A stretch of DNA of 64,000 nucleotides, from positions 1 through 64,000 of the forward strand of contig CAZNPH010000010.1 in NCBI GenBank assembly GCA_964574985.1, given 5' to 3'. Shown in pieces: positions 25,706 through 34,260 of the stretch (its first letter is position 1; each line of letters begins with the position of its first letter). Position numbers and translations under genes: made by a program. This DNA comes from CAZNPH01 sp964574985 (GTDB taxonomy: Bacteria; Bacteroidota; Bacteroidia; Bacteroidales; SM23-62). The notes below the pieces were generated by a model. That model searched no databases. It was not told the DNA's origin and worked only from the letters and a program-made list of their open reading frames with translations.

Positions 25706-27130
25706 ATGAATTTCAAACGTTCTTTCAGATGGTGGATGCTGGCCCTGTTAACCGCGGTGCTTCCGGCAAACCGGGTAGCCGGGCAGACCAGCAATACCCT
25801 GTACCACATGTATGGCATACCCCAGACCAACCACCTGAACCCTGCCTTTCAGCCCATGTGCAATTTTCATCTCGGGTTGCCGGGCGTATCACCTTTCCAG
25901 TTCAATTTTGAGAATAACGCACTCAGTTTCAGTGATGTGATCTACCGGGACCCGGTCACCGATTCCCTGATCACTTTTCTGCATCCCAACGGGGACAAGG
26001 AGAAGTTTTTAAACGGACTCAGAAACAAGAACTCGTTCATTTTTGATATGGGCACCGACCTGCTTTCCGTCGGTTTCCGGGTGGAGAATTTCTTCATTTC
26101 CCTTGACATCACCGAGCGTATGGACGGCAATTTCAGCTTTCCGAAAGATCTTGTGGAGTTCGGATTATACGGTTCAGAAGACGGGGATGTGCTGGATTTC
26201 GGGGGGATCGGTTTCAGGGCCACCTGGTACCGGGAGTTCGCCATCGGATTGGCGGTTAACCTGAACGACCGTTTGTACCTGGGGGCACGGCCGAAATTTT
26301 TGTTCGGCAAGGCAGATGTGCGGACCGAGATCACGGACATGACCATCAATACCAGCATGGATGCCTGGGATATCCGGACCGAAGCCGAGGTTCTCGGATC
26401 CCTCCCCTTTCTGGATTTGTATTTTGACCAGGAAGGCTACCTGGACAGCATAGACAGCGAATATGATTTTGGGGAAAAATGGTACGAACTGGTGCTGAAC
26501 AATGACAACAAGGGCTTTGCCATCGACGTGGGGGCAATGTTCCGTCCCAGTGAATGGTTTACCCTTTCCGCCAGTCTGGTGGATTTTGGGAGCATCCACT
26601 GGAAAAGGGACGTATACCGCCTCGAAGAGGATGGCGGTTACAGCTTTGAAGGGATCGAGGTGAGCCTGGAAGAGGATTTTGATCCCATGGAAAACCTGCT
26701 GGATACACTGGGACAGGTATTCAAGCCGACCGGAGGGGTTCAGGCCTACAAACGTTCCCTGTCGGGCAGGATATATCTGGGCGGTGCGTTCAACCTGGGG
26801 GAAAAGGCCCGGTTCGGCGTTCTTTCGGGCACGCGGTTTTATGAAGGGGCCATCCGCCAGCAATTTACCTTTTCAGCCAACGTCATGCCCGTACGGCTGA
26901 TCAGTGCATCGCTGTCCTATTCCATTATGAACGGCACCTATGATAACCTCGGGTTCGGATTGTCCCTGAAACCCGGGCCCTTCAATTTCTATCTGATCAC
27001 CGACCAGGCACTGGGCGCCGGATTCTGGCCCCAGAACCTCAGGGGTATGAACCTTCGTGTGGGACTCAACCTGATGTTCGGATGCAACCGGCTGAAAAGG
27101 GAACTCAAAGACCGGCCACTGATCGAATAG
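25706..27130 (+). CDS. DUF5723-type outer-membrane barrel protein
   Basis: The 474-residue protein has a signal peptide (about residues 1-26, ending at VAGQ). It opens with YHMYGIPQTNHLNPAFQP, a PorP-like "NPA" opening typical of DUF5723 in Bacteroidota. The rest is alternating amphipathic strands with aromatic girdles (GIGFRATWYREFAIGLAVNL, RLYLGARPKFLFGKADV) and a terminal strand (GMNLRVGLNLMFGCN) followed by a short charged tail. It is predicted to be an outer-membrane beta-barrel. The function is unknown; some relatives are annotated as possible type IX-associated proteins. It is third in the apparent operon, following the lipoprotein by seven bases, with DUF4834 16 bases downstream. Confidence 0.75.
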   Translation: MNFKRSFRWWMLALLTAVLPANRVAGQTSNTLYHMYGIPQTNHLNPAFQPMCNFHLGLPGVSPFQFNFENNALSFSDVIYRDPVTDSLITFLHPNGDKEKFLNGLRNKNSFIFDMGTDLLSVGFRVENFFISLDITERMDGNFSFPKDLVEFGLYGSEDGDVLDFGGIGFRATWYREFAIGLAVNLNDRLYLGARPKFLFGKADVRTEITDMTINTSMDAWDIRTEAEVLGSLPFLDLYFDQEGYLDSIDSEYDFGEKWYELVLNNDNKGFAIDVGAMFRPSEWFTLSASLVDFGSIHWKRDVYRLEEDGGYSFEGIEVSLEEDFDPMENLLDTLGQVFKPTGGVQAYKRSLSGRIYLGGAFNLGEKARFGVLSGTRFYEGAIRQQFTFSANVMPVRLISASLSYSIMNGTYDNLGFGLSLKPGPFNFYLITDQALGAGFWPQNLRGMNLRVGLNLMFGCNRLKRELKDRPLIE

Positions 27131-27146
27131 TGTAAAAGAGGAGATC

Positions 27147-27377
27147 ATGGGGACATTACTGAAATTTCTGCTCATTGTCCTGGTCATTTACTATGCCCTG
27201 AAATTCCTGTTCGGATTTCTGTTCAAAAGCATGAACCAGGGAAAGAAACAGGACCGGTTTGAAGATGACCGTAAAGAGGAGGGTGATGTGACCGTTAAGT
27301 ACAAGGACAGGGAAAATAAAAATTACCGGAATGACGAAGGGGAGTATGTGGATTACGAGGAAGTAGATGATGACTGA
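27147..27377 (+). CDS. DUF4834 family small membrane protein
   Basis: This 76-residue protein has one N-terminal transmembrane helix (LLKFLLIVLVIYYALKFLFGF) and a highly charged Asp/Glu/Lys/Tyr-rich tail ending in YVDYEEVDDD. This is the pattern of DUF4834, a short Bacteroidota family of unknown function. The helix should sit in the inner membrane with the acidic tail on the cytoplasmic side. It is the last gene of the four-gene run and is followed by a hairpin at 27380-27402. Confidence 0.8.
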   Translation: MGTLLKFLLIVLVIYYALKFLFGFLFKSMNQGKKQDRFEDDRKEEGDVTVKYKDRENKNYRNDEGEYVDYEEVDDD

Positions 27378-27379
27378 TC

Positions 27380-27402
27380 CCGCCTGACAGGACGGTGTTT
27401 TT
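27380..27402 (+). terminator. Hairpin terminator after the DUF4834 gene
   Basis: CCGCCT pairs with AGG-A-CGG (one bulged A) around a GAC loop, followed by TGTTTTT. It lies three bases after the DUF4834 stop and would end the 21246-27377 operon. The stem is short, so confidence is moderate. Confidence 0.45.
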
Positions 27403-27420
27403 CCAGGTCAGTACGGTTGT

Positions 27421-27963
27421 TTATTCCTTCACCATGGCCGAACGGCAATCGGGGCATTTATGTTCCCGGCAGGGCAGTCCTTTCCGGTGTCTGACCCTGG
27501 TTTTGCAGGAGGGGCATATGCAGTAGGTTTCCTCCTTTTCCATTTGGCCCGGAGGGATCAGGGCTTCAATGGCCACGATCCTGTTTGACCGGCAATAAAC
27601 GCATCTTTCCACACGGGCGGTTCCGGTTTTTCTGAAGATACCGTGACAGGAATTGCAACGGTACCAGTTGTCTTTAAATTCAATGCTGCCCCCCTTGATC
27701 AGGATCACCTTTCCTTCCATGAAGGCCGATGCGATCTTTTTTCTCGCCTTTTCATAGATCCTGGTGAATGTGGGCCGGGAAACATTCATTTCCCGGGCTG
27801 CATCTTCGTGGGTCAGGTTTTTGTAATCGGTCAGGCGAAGGGATTCGAACTCATCCAGTTCCAGGATGATCTGTTCCAGGTCCTTCATGGGGATCCCGAA
27901 AGGTTTGAATCCCCTCATGATGGGCGGATGAAAAAGCCTTCTGTATCGCTTCGGCCGGGGCAT
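27421..27963 (-). CDS. DUF134 helix-turn-helix protein with zinc-ribbon-like tail
   Basis: The 180-residue protein starts with the DUF134 signature (MPRPKRYRRLFHPP, then GFKPFGIPM) and an HTH similar to sigma-70 region 4 (LTHEDAAREMNVSRPTFTRIYEKARKKIA, about residues 50-78). Two Cys-rich modules follow: CNSCHGIF ... CVYC, and a C-terminal CPSC ... CREHKCPDC set. Both look like zinc ribbons that most DUF134 proteins have only partly. It is probably a DNA-binding regulator. Its start codon overlaps the stop of the MlaF-like ATPase gene by one base, so it appears to be the last gene of an mlaE-mlaF-DUF134 operon. Its target is unknown. Confidence 0.8.
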   Translation of the reverse strand: MPRPKRYRRLFHPPIMRGFKPFGIPMKDLEQIILELDEFESLRLTDYKNLTHEDAAREMNVSRPTFTRIYEKARKKIASAFMEGKVILIKGGSIEFKDNWYRCNSCHGIFRKTGTARVERCVYCRSNRIVAIEALIPPGQMEKEETYCICPSCKTRVRHRKGLPCREHKCPDCRSAMVKE

Positions 27964-28727
27964 CAGGATTCCTTGATTTTAATTTCCTTTATTTTCTTGG
28001 CCAGATTGGATGCAAAGATGAAATCGTTCAGGTAACGGTTGTCTGACTGCAGAATATCGTCCCTGGAGCCTTCCCAGCATTTGAACCCCTCATAGATAAA
28101 AACCACTTTGTCTCCGATCTCCATCACCGAGTTCATGTCATGGGTGTTGATCAGCGTGGTCATGTTGAATTCAACCGTGATCTCCCGGATCAGGTTGTCA
28201 ATGAGGATGGTGGTCTGGGGGTCGAGACCCGAATTGGGTTCGTCGCAAAACAGGTATTTGGGATTGAGTGAGATGGCCCTGGCGATGGCCACCCTTTTCT
28301 TCATGCCACCGCTGAGTTCGGAAGGCATCATCTGATTGGCATGGACAATGTTGACCCGCCGGAGACAAAAATTGACCCGGTCCAGCTTTTCCTTGTGGGA
28401 CATGCCGGTGAACATGTCCAGGGGATACATCACATTTTCCTGCACCGTAAGGGAATCGAACAGGGCCGCTCCCTGGAAAAGCATGCCCATTTCCTTCCGG
28501 ATCTCTTTTTTCTTTTTGAAGTTCATTTTGTTGTATGTCCGGCCGTCGAAAATGATTTCTCCTTCATCGACATCCAGCAGTCCGACAATGGATTTCAGCA
28601 GGACGGTTTTGCCGGAACCGCTTTTGCCGATGACCAGATTGGTGATCCCCTGTTCGAAAGAGGTGGATATGTTATCGAGCACCGGTTTCCCGCCAAAGCT
28701 TTTGGATACGTTCCTGATTTCTATCAT
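27963..28727 (-). CDS. mlaF: MlaF-type ABC transporter ATPase
   Basis: The 254-residue ATPase has Walker A GKSGSGKT, signature LSGGMKKR, and Walker B YLFCDEPNSGLDP. The wording around the signature (GMKKRVAIARAI, then NSGLDPQTT) is characteristic of the MlaF/Ttg2A group that moves phospholipids between membranes. The start at 28727 gives the expected MIEIRNVSKSFGG N-terminus; the preceding in-frame sequence is antisense-like and was rejected. It overlaps the permease gene by four bases (ATGA) and touches the DUF134 gene. No MlaD (MCE) or MlaB partner is seen nearby. Confidence 0.88.
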   Translation of the reverse strand: MIEIRNVSKSFGGKPVLDNISTSFEQGITNLVIGKSGSGKTVLLKSIVGLLDVDEGEIIFDGRTYNKMNFKKKKEIRKEMGMLFQGAALFDSLTVQENVMYPLDMFTGMSHKEKLDRVNFCLRRVNIVHANQMMPSELSGGMKKRVAIARAISLNPKYLFCDEPNSGLDPQTTILIDNLIREITVEFNMTTLINTHDMNSVMEIGDKVVFIYEGFKCWEGSRDDILQSDNRYLNDFIFASNLAKKIKEIKIKES

Positions 28728-29464
28728 GAAAGGATCAGTTTGGTGAGGATCAGGTTGAACATCAATACGACAATGCTGCTGTATACCACCGCCCGGGTGC
28801 TTGAACGCCCCACTTCGAGGGAACTGCCTTCGGCATAATATCCATGATAGGAAGAGACCGAGGTGATGATCAGGGCGAATACCACCATTTTGGTCAGCGA
28901 ATAGCTCACATAATGGGGATAAAACACATATTGGAGTCCGTATACATAATCCTGCGGGGTGCTCACGTCGGTGATCACACTGATGAGATAACCCCCGATC
29001 ATGCCGACGATCATGCTGAGTATGCAAAGAAAAGGGAAAAAGAACATGGCCGCGATGATCTTGGGCAGGATCAGGTAAGCCGCAGAGTTCACTCCCATGA
29101 TTTCCATGGCATCGATCTGTTCGGTGACCCGCATGGTGCCGATCTCGGATGAAATGCTCGAGCCCACCTTACCGGCCAGGATCAGGGCCACCATGGTGGA
29201 TGAGAATTCCAGCAACAGGGAGTCCCGCACACCCACACCGATCAGGTACCTGGGAAGCAAGGGGTTTTCAATGTTGTATGAGGTCTGGATGGTGATCACC
29301 GCACCCACGAAAACAGAAATGATGACCACGATGACGATGGAATTGATACCAATGTTTTCCAGCTCCCTGAGCGTTTGACGGTAATATACCCTGGATTTTT
29401 CCGGCCTGGCAAAAACCTTGGACATCAGGATCAAATACCTTCCGATATGGTAGAATATCCTCAT
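28724..29464 (-). CDS. mlaE: MlaE-family ABC transporter permease
   Basis: The 246-residue protein has the MlaE permease pattern, with about five to six membrane helices. The conserved GVGVRDSLLLEFSSTMVALILAGKVGSSISSEIGTMRVTEQIDAMEIMGV region spans residues 76-125. MlaE proteins pair with MlaF to move lipids to or from the outer membrane for asymmetry maintenance. It is the first gene of the mlaE-mlaF-DUF134 unit. The divergent gene is a mannose-1-phosphate guanylyltransferase. No strong -7 element was recognised upstream on this strand. Confidence 0.88.
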   Translation of the reverse strand: MRIFYHIGRYLILMSKVFARPEKSRVYYRQTLRELENIGINSIVIVVIISVFVGAVITIQTSYNIENPLLPRYLIGVGVRDSLLLEFSSTMVALILAGKVGSSISSEIGTMRVTEQIDAMEIMGVNSAAYLILPKIIAAMFFFPFLCILSMIVGMIGGYLISVITDVSTPQDYVYGLQYVFYPHYVSYSLTKMVVFALIITSVSSYHGYYAEGSSLEVGRSSTRAVVYSSIVVLMFNLILTKLILS

Positions 29465-29616
29465 GGATCTTTGATTTTCCCTTAAAATTAAGAATTATTT
29501 GCGTATTTGAAAGTACGTGCATTTTCTGTCATTTTTCCATTGATTTTTGCCGGCAGAATAAATTTAATTAGTATCTTAAAACAGTAACCATTTGTCAAGG
29601 AAAAATCCATGATCCA

Positions 29617-30714
29617 ATGAGACCCAGGGAAAACCATTATTGTATCATCATGGCCGGAGGGATTGGCAGCCGGTTCTGGCCACTCAGCCGGACAGCCAGG
29701 CCCAAGCAGTTCATCGATATTCTGGGAACCGGCAAGTCATTGATTCGCCAAACCTTTGAACGATTTTCCAAAATACTCCTGGCAGGGAACATTTTTGTGG
29801 TGACCAGCGAGGAATATGTCGATCTGGTGAAGGAACAGATACCCGAACTGGATATGCAGAATATACTGCCCGAGCCCCTGAGGAGAAATACCGCTCCCTG
29901 CATTGCCTATGCCGTTTATAAGATCCGGGAGAAAACGGAAGATGCCGCCATTGTGATAGCTCCTTCTGACCATCTGATCATTCAGGAAGAGGAATTCCGG
30001 AAAATAGTGCTTAAGGCCATGGACTTTGTATATACAAAAGATGTCCTGCTCACCATAGGAATCCCTCCCAGCCGGCCGGAAACCGGATATGGCTATATAC
30101 AGATCGATGGCGGCGGTTCAAAAGATAAAAAACAAATTTTCCGGAAAGTAAAGACATTTACTGAAAAACCTGATCTGAAACTGGCCAGGGTTTTTTGTGA
30201 AAGCGGGGAGTTTCACTGGAATTCCGGTATTTTCTTCTGGTCCATGAAATCCATCCTGAATGCCTTTGAACTGCATATGCCAGAATTGAGTGCAACTTTC
30301 AGCGAAGGGAAAGGGAGATACTATACCCCGGAGGAAAAGGAATTCATTTTCCAGACCTATTCCGGCTGCAAAAACATTTCTATTGACTACGGTGTGATGG
30401 AAAAAGCGGATAATGTGTATGTATTGCTGGCCGATTTCGGCTGGTCGGATCTGGGTACCTGGGGATCGTTGTATGAAAGGACCGTGAAGGATAAACAGGA
30501 AAATGCACTGATCGGGAAAAACATCCTGGCTTACGAGTCCGCTGGTTGTTTTGTCAATGCACCAGACAACAAACTGGTGGTTCTCCAGGGGCTGAATGAT
30601 CTTATTGTGGTGGAATCGGAGGATGCACTGCTGGTATGCAATATGAAAGACGAACAAAAGATCAGGACTATCGTGACCGATGTGAAATTGCAAAAAGGTG
30701 ACGGGTACGTGTAG
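29617..30714 (+). CDS. manC: Mannose-1-phosphate guanylyltransferase
   Basis: The 365-residue enzyme makes GDP-mannose from mannose-1-phosphate and GTP. The nucleotidyltransferase signature IMAGGIGSRFWPLSRTARPKQF lies near residues 11-32 and the Asp-containing substrate motifs APSDHLI and PSRPETGYGYIQ follow. The FTEKPD segment and FHWNSGIFFWS also match GDP-mannose pyrophosphorylases. It lacks the C-terminal isomerase domain of bifunctional ManC/AlgA. It is apparently a single gene convergent with gldN. It supplies mannose or its derivatives for cell-surface glycans, in line with the sugar-nucleotide genes later in the window. Confidence 0.9.
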   Translation: MRPRENHYCIIMAGGIGSRFWPLSRTARPKQFIDILGTGKSLIRQTFERFSKILLAGNIFVVTSEEYVDLVKEQIPELDMQNILPEPLRRNTAPCIAYAVYKIREKTEDAAIVIAPSDHLIIQEEEFRKIVLKAMDFVYTKDVLLTIGIPPSRPETGYGYIQIDGGGSKDKKQIFRKVKTFTEKPDLKLARVFCESGEFHWNSGIFFWSMKSILNAFELHMPELSATFSEGKGRYYTPEEKEFIFQTYSGCKNISIDYGVMEKADNVYVLLADFGWSDLGTWGSLYERTVKDKQENALIGKNILAYESAGCFVNAPDNKLVVLQGLNDLIVVESEDALLVCNMKDEQKIRTIVTDVKLQKGDGYV

Positions 30715-30753
30715 GGGGCAATCTGTATGCCGGGAGCTGGTTGCGTGCCGGGA

Positions 30754-31620
30754 TCAGTATTCCCAGAGATCGTGCTCGAATTCGAAAATCCATTGTTTTA
30801 CTTCCTCCGCCTCGAACATGGCATCCATGCCCCTGGCATAGGATTCGATCCGCCGGTTATTGTACACGTTGGATTGCTGGTAGATATAACCGCTGAATCT
30901 TCGCTGCATGAACAGATCGTCGAAGGAGATCCGCTGTGCATCGTTGTTCTGGTTGAAAACAGGCTGCCTGGTCAGGAAAGGCCTGGCGTCCGGATAATAT
31001 ACCCAGAAGATCTTCTGTTGCAGGATCTCTCCGGTGGGCTCTCCCGTATTGTCGTCGATCCTCGGAAAGACACGGATGGGACAAATCCCGATGATCCTGT
31101 TCTGCAGTGAGGAATGCTTGTCGTCAAAATACCATTTTTCCTTGACCAGCAATCTGGAAATCTGATTGGAATGAAGGTCTATGCCGGTCACCACCATTGA
31201 ATCGGTGCCGGTCTGGGGATCATAGATCGGCTCCCGGATGGTATCGGCATTCAGCTTCTGATAAACCTCCTCCATGGTCATGACTTTCTCGAATTCATAT
31301 TCCGTATCCGGGTCATATACCACCAGGTCAGGAATGTTGATGTGCAGGATAAACAAATCGAAAAGACTCATCCTGTCCCCGATCTTCCGGGTGGGGAAAT
31401 AGATGGGATGGTTCATTTTCTCCCTGAGGTTCACCATCCTCCAGACGGTGGTTTCCCACATGACATCGGCTTCACGTACATAAGGGTAGGGAATGGGATC
31501 CTTTTCCGGAATGTGGATATTCTTATACACTTCCTTTTTCTGTTGTGCATTTGCCGGGAGGATGCATAAGATCCCAAAAGCGGCTACCAGCGTTATTAAT
31601 GCGAAACTTTTTTTCATCAT
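30754..31620 (-). CDS. gldN: Type IX secretion protein GldN/PorN
   Basis: The 288-residue protein has a signal peptide (to about residue 25, ANAQQKKEVY). It shows the GldN pattern: NIHIPEKDPIPYPYVREADVMWETTVWRMVNLREKMNHP, then MSLFDLF and the long middle segment with PIYDPQTGTDSMVV and SNQISRLLVKEKWYFDDKHS. GldN/PorN associates with GldK/PorK in the periplasmic ring of the type IX apparatus. It is the last gene of the porP-gldK-gldL-gldM-gldN run, starting 10 bases after gldM. The length fits the family. Confidence 0.94.
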   Translation of the reverse strand: MMKKSFALITLVAAFGILCILPANAQQKKEVYKNIHIPEKDPIPYPYVREADVMWETTVWRMVNLREKMNHPIYFPTRKIGDRMSLFDLFILHINIPDLVVYDPDTEYEFEKVMTMEEVYQKLNADTIREPIYDPQTGTDSMVVTGIDLHSNQISRLLVKEKWYFDDKHSSLQNRIIGICPIRVFPRIDDNTGEPTGEILQQKIFWVYYPDARPFLTRQPVFNQNNDAQRISFDDLFMQRRFSGYIYQQSNVYNNRRIESYARGMDAMFEAEEVKQWIFEFEHDLWEY

Positions 31621-31630
31621 GATATGGTTT

Positions 31631-33262
31631 TTATCGTATTTTCAAAGAAATGGAAGGCAGATTCCTGACCGAACCGTCAGGCCCTACCGCTTTTATTTCA
31701 ATTATATAAAGCCTGCTCCCCACGTTGAGGGTCCTGAGGATCTCCCTTTGCTCAGGCGTGAACCGGCCTGAACTGGAAACCTCTTCCCGGAGGAATCCCC
31801 GGATGGTGGCCGAAACCGTAAAGCTGGTGACCTCAAATTCCAGGTCAAATTCAAACCAGTCCGGCATGGATGCTTCCACGCCGGTCTGTGCAAGCAAATC
31901 GGATCGTGTGATGCTTCCCCCTGTTCTGCCGGCCAGTGTGGGATAGGGATCGGGAACGGTCCTGACCCGGAAGGGTTTTGAACCCATGGCCCTGGTCTTT
32001 CCTTCCACCCGGACCGCCACATTGATCTGGCTGGCTCCTTCCTTGGTGGGGCGCACAACATAGTTGTTGCCTGATCCCGAAATCCTTCCGTTGGTTGTTG
32101 AGGCCACGATCTGATCGGGCAGGAACCCCGGGACTGATATTTCCACCGGGTTGTCAACCCCCAGGTAAAACACGTTCATCTTGGTGGGCGAAACCACGAA
32201 AGAGGGCGGGGAAACCTCGTAGCTTGCACGAAACGGCTTTTTGGTATAGGAACCGTCCAGTCTTTTCAAACGGATGATCCCACTGTAGGAGAATATGCCC
32301 GTGCGGGTGGTGTTTACCCTGTAAACACCTGTTCCCCCCTCGACAGGGACCTGCTGGTAATCGGTGCCCAGATCGCCCCTGATCTGGTATTCGACCGTTC
32401 CGTCTTCAAGGACGGTTGAATCATAATCACCGATGAAGATCTCCGGGGTCTGGGTGGTATCGAAAGCGGCCATAAAAATATTGGCCCTGTATTCATTTCC
32501 GCGAACGATGAAATTGGAGTTGGTAATGATCACCGGCTCCAGCTTGTTGAACTTGAAGGTGCCCGCCTCGATCTGGCCGTACAGGTAGCGGATGGCTTCT
32601 GATTCTGCATTACGCACATCTCCCTGCATTTTGGACATCAGGGTGATGACCGCGATCAGGGGCAGATGCTCGAAGTGTTCTGACTGCCAGGTTTCGGTGA
32701 CTCCTTCCACCGGCGGCGGGTCGGATGTATCCAGACTGGTCTGGATGGATTCGTGGATGGTCTGGTTGGATTCCGGGATCAGGGAAAGGAGGTATTCCCT
32801 GTATTCCTCTATGGCTGCCCGCAGGTCGTTGGCCTTGCCGTCATAGTTGTCACCTACCATGATCTCCGCGGGAATGTCCGTGTTGTCCTTGGCCTGGATC
32901 TTCATCCCGTGGATCTCATCTTCTTCGATGGCTTCGGTGTCTTTCCCTTCGGAGGTGGTGACAATTTCCAGCTTCAGTTCCTGGATATATCCGGTGAGTT
33001 CGTTGGACCTTCTTCTGACTTCGTCCGCCTTGGCTTTCCATGGCCCGGCTTTGACCGGCGCTTCAGCGGCAGCACGGTCGAACTCCTGGTAGATCATATC
33101 GTTCTTCAGGAAAAAATTGTTGGTGGTTTTGACCAGCCCTTCGTCCACCAGTACAAAAGCATCCAGCACCTCGCGGGAAACATTCAATGCCAGCAATGCG
33201 GTCAGTACCAAATACATCATGCCGATCATCTTTTGCCGCGGGGTTTCTTTTCCGTGAGCCAT
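31631..33262 (-). CDS. gldM: Type IX secretion motor protein GldM/PorM
   Basis: The 543-residue protein has a single N-terminal membrane helix (about residues 13-32) preceded by the PRQKMIGMMYLVLTALLALN motif. Arg9, conserved in GldM and implicated in the GldLM motor, is present. The periplasmic part has the four-domain GldM build, including WQSEHFEHLPLIAVITLMSKMQGDVRNAE and later KPFRASYEVSPPSFVVSPTKMNVFYLGVDNPVEISV. With GldL it forms the proton-driven motor that energises secretion and, where present, gliding. Gliding cannot be inferred from this alone. It lies between gldL and gldN on the minus strand. Confidence 0.95.
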   Translation of the reverse strand: MAHGKETPRQKMIGMMYLVLTALLALNVSREVLDAFVLVDEGLVKTTNNFFLKNDMIYQEFDRAAAEAPVKAGPWKAKADEVRRRSNELTGYIQELKLEIVTTSEGKDTEAIEEDEIHGMKIQAKDNTDIPAEIMVGDNYDGKANDLRAAIEEYREYLLSLIPESNQTIHESIQTSLDTSDPPPVEGVTETWQSEHFEHLPLIAVITLMSKMQGDVRNAESEAIRYLYGQIEAGTFKFNKLEPVIITNSNFIVRGNEYRANIFMAAFDTTQTPEIFIGDYDSTVLEDGTVEYQIRGDLGTDYQQVPVEGGTGVYRVNTTRTGIFSYSGIIRLKRLDGSYTKKPFRASYEVSPPSFVVSPTKMNVFYLGVDNPVEISVPGFLPDQIVASTTNGRISGSGNNYVVRPTKEGASQINVAVRVEGKTRAMGSKPFRVRTVPDPYPTLAGRTGGSITRSDLLAQTGVEASMPDWFEFDLEFEVTSFTVSATIRGFLREEVSSSGRFTPEQREILRTLNVGSRLYIIEIKAVGPDGSVRNLPSISLKIR

Positions 33263-33282
33263 GGTAATTTATTGATTGCTTG

Positions 33283-34242
33283 TTACGACTTCTTGCTCAG
33301 GGCAGAAAGCATGTTTCCGTAAATGGTATTGAGTTCGGAAATGCTTTTGCTGAGTTTGTTTACTTCCTCCTTGTATTTCAGGGTTTCATTGACCGACTCC
33401 TTGAGTCCGGACAGCATCCTGCCGATACCCTTATATACTTCCCCGGAATCTTTTGTTTGCTCGGTGGCGTCCTTCAACTGCTTTTCGTACGCACTATTCA
33501 AGGAGTTGAGGTTCTTGTTCAGATTTTCAAGCTGGTCGCCGAATGACTTGTTGCCCGCGGTGATGTTGTCGTAATCGTTTTTCATCTTCTGGGCAAGCTC
33601 GGTGTATGAAGCCGACAGGTTGTCCCCGGTCTTTACGAACTTTTGCGCGATGTCGGTACCGGACTGGTGGATCATGCCGGCGGTTTTGTTGTAAGACTCC
33701 GAAAGCTGGTTGATGGACGAGCTCAGGTTATCGGTGGATTCGGCGTAATTGTTGGTGAGGGTGGTCACCGAATCAGCGGCATTTTTTACATTGTCCATGT
33801 ACAGTTTGGTGGCCACGGACGCTTCCGAAATATCCTTAAAGCTGCCGGCAATGCTTTTCAACGATTCCATGTTCTTGCCAAGATCTTCAATGGCCTCGGG
33901 TTTGATATTGGCATGCTGGAAAAGGTCGTCAAATTTTTCCAGGGTCACCCCCCTGCCGGCAATGGCCTCTTCCTTGTACTCGTCCAGTTCGTCCGGATCG
34001 GTGATCCCGGCCAGTTCCGGATATACAAGTGTCCAGTCCAGCTCTTCATGGAGGGGTTCGAAGGCCGAGAAGAAAAAGATGATGGCCTCCGTGGTCAATC
34101 CGACGATCAGCATGGTAGAGGCACCCGCCCAGTGCTGTAACTTAAACAGTGCCCCGATGAGGACCACAGAAGCTCCGATCCCGTATAGCTTGGCCATAAA
34201 ATTCTTCCAGCCGGAACCTTGAACAATTTCAGTTATATTCAT
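33283..34242 (-). CDS. gldL: Type IX secretion motor protein GldL/PorL
   Basis: The 319-residue protein has two adjacent N-terminal membrane helices (about residues 17-35 and 41-60). Glu52 in the second corresponds to the conserved intramembrane glutamate proposed to carry protons in GldL. The segment FKLQHWAGASTMLIVGLTTEAIIFF matches the family. The long C-terminal part is a coiled-coil cytoplasmic domain, as usual. The operon order gldK-gldL-gldM-gldN, with gaps of about 10-20 bases, matches known porKLMN clusters. It starts 18 bases after gldK. Confidence 0.95.
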   Translation of the reverse strand: MNITEIVQGSGWKNFMAKLYGIGASVVLIGALFKLQHWAGASTMLIVGLTTEAIIFFFSAFEPLHEELDWTLVYPELAGITDPDELDEYKEEAIAGRGVTLEKFDDLFQHANIKPEAIEDLGKNMESLKSIAGSFKDISEASVATKLYMDNVKNAADSVTTLTNNYAESTDNLSSSINQLSESYNKTAGMIHQSGTDIAQKFVKTGDNLSASYTELAQKMKNDYDNITAGNKSFGDQLENLNKNLNSLNSAYEKQLKDATEQTKDSGEVYKGIGRMLSGLKESVNETLKYKEEVNKLSKSISELNTIYGNMLSALSKKS

Positions 34243-34260
34243 GATCAGAGAATTAAATTT

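Noticed and set aside
8915..29595. The 12-mer GTAACCATTTGT occurs upstream of both the SprB-like gene (8915-8926, minus) and manC (29584-29595, plus).
   Set aside because: A shared 12-mer between two intergenic regions is expected often by chance in 64 kb, and the spacing to the -7 consensus is wrong (four rather than two bases between TA and TTTG).
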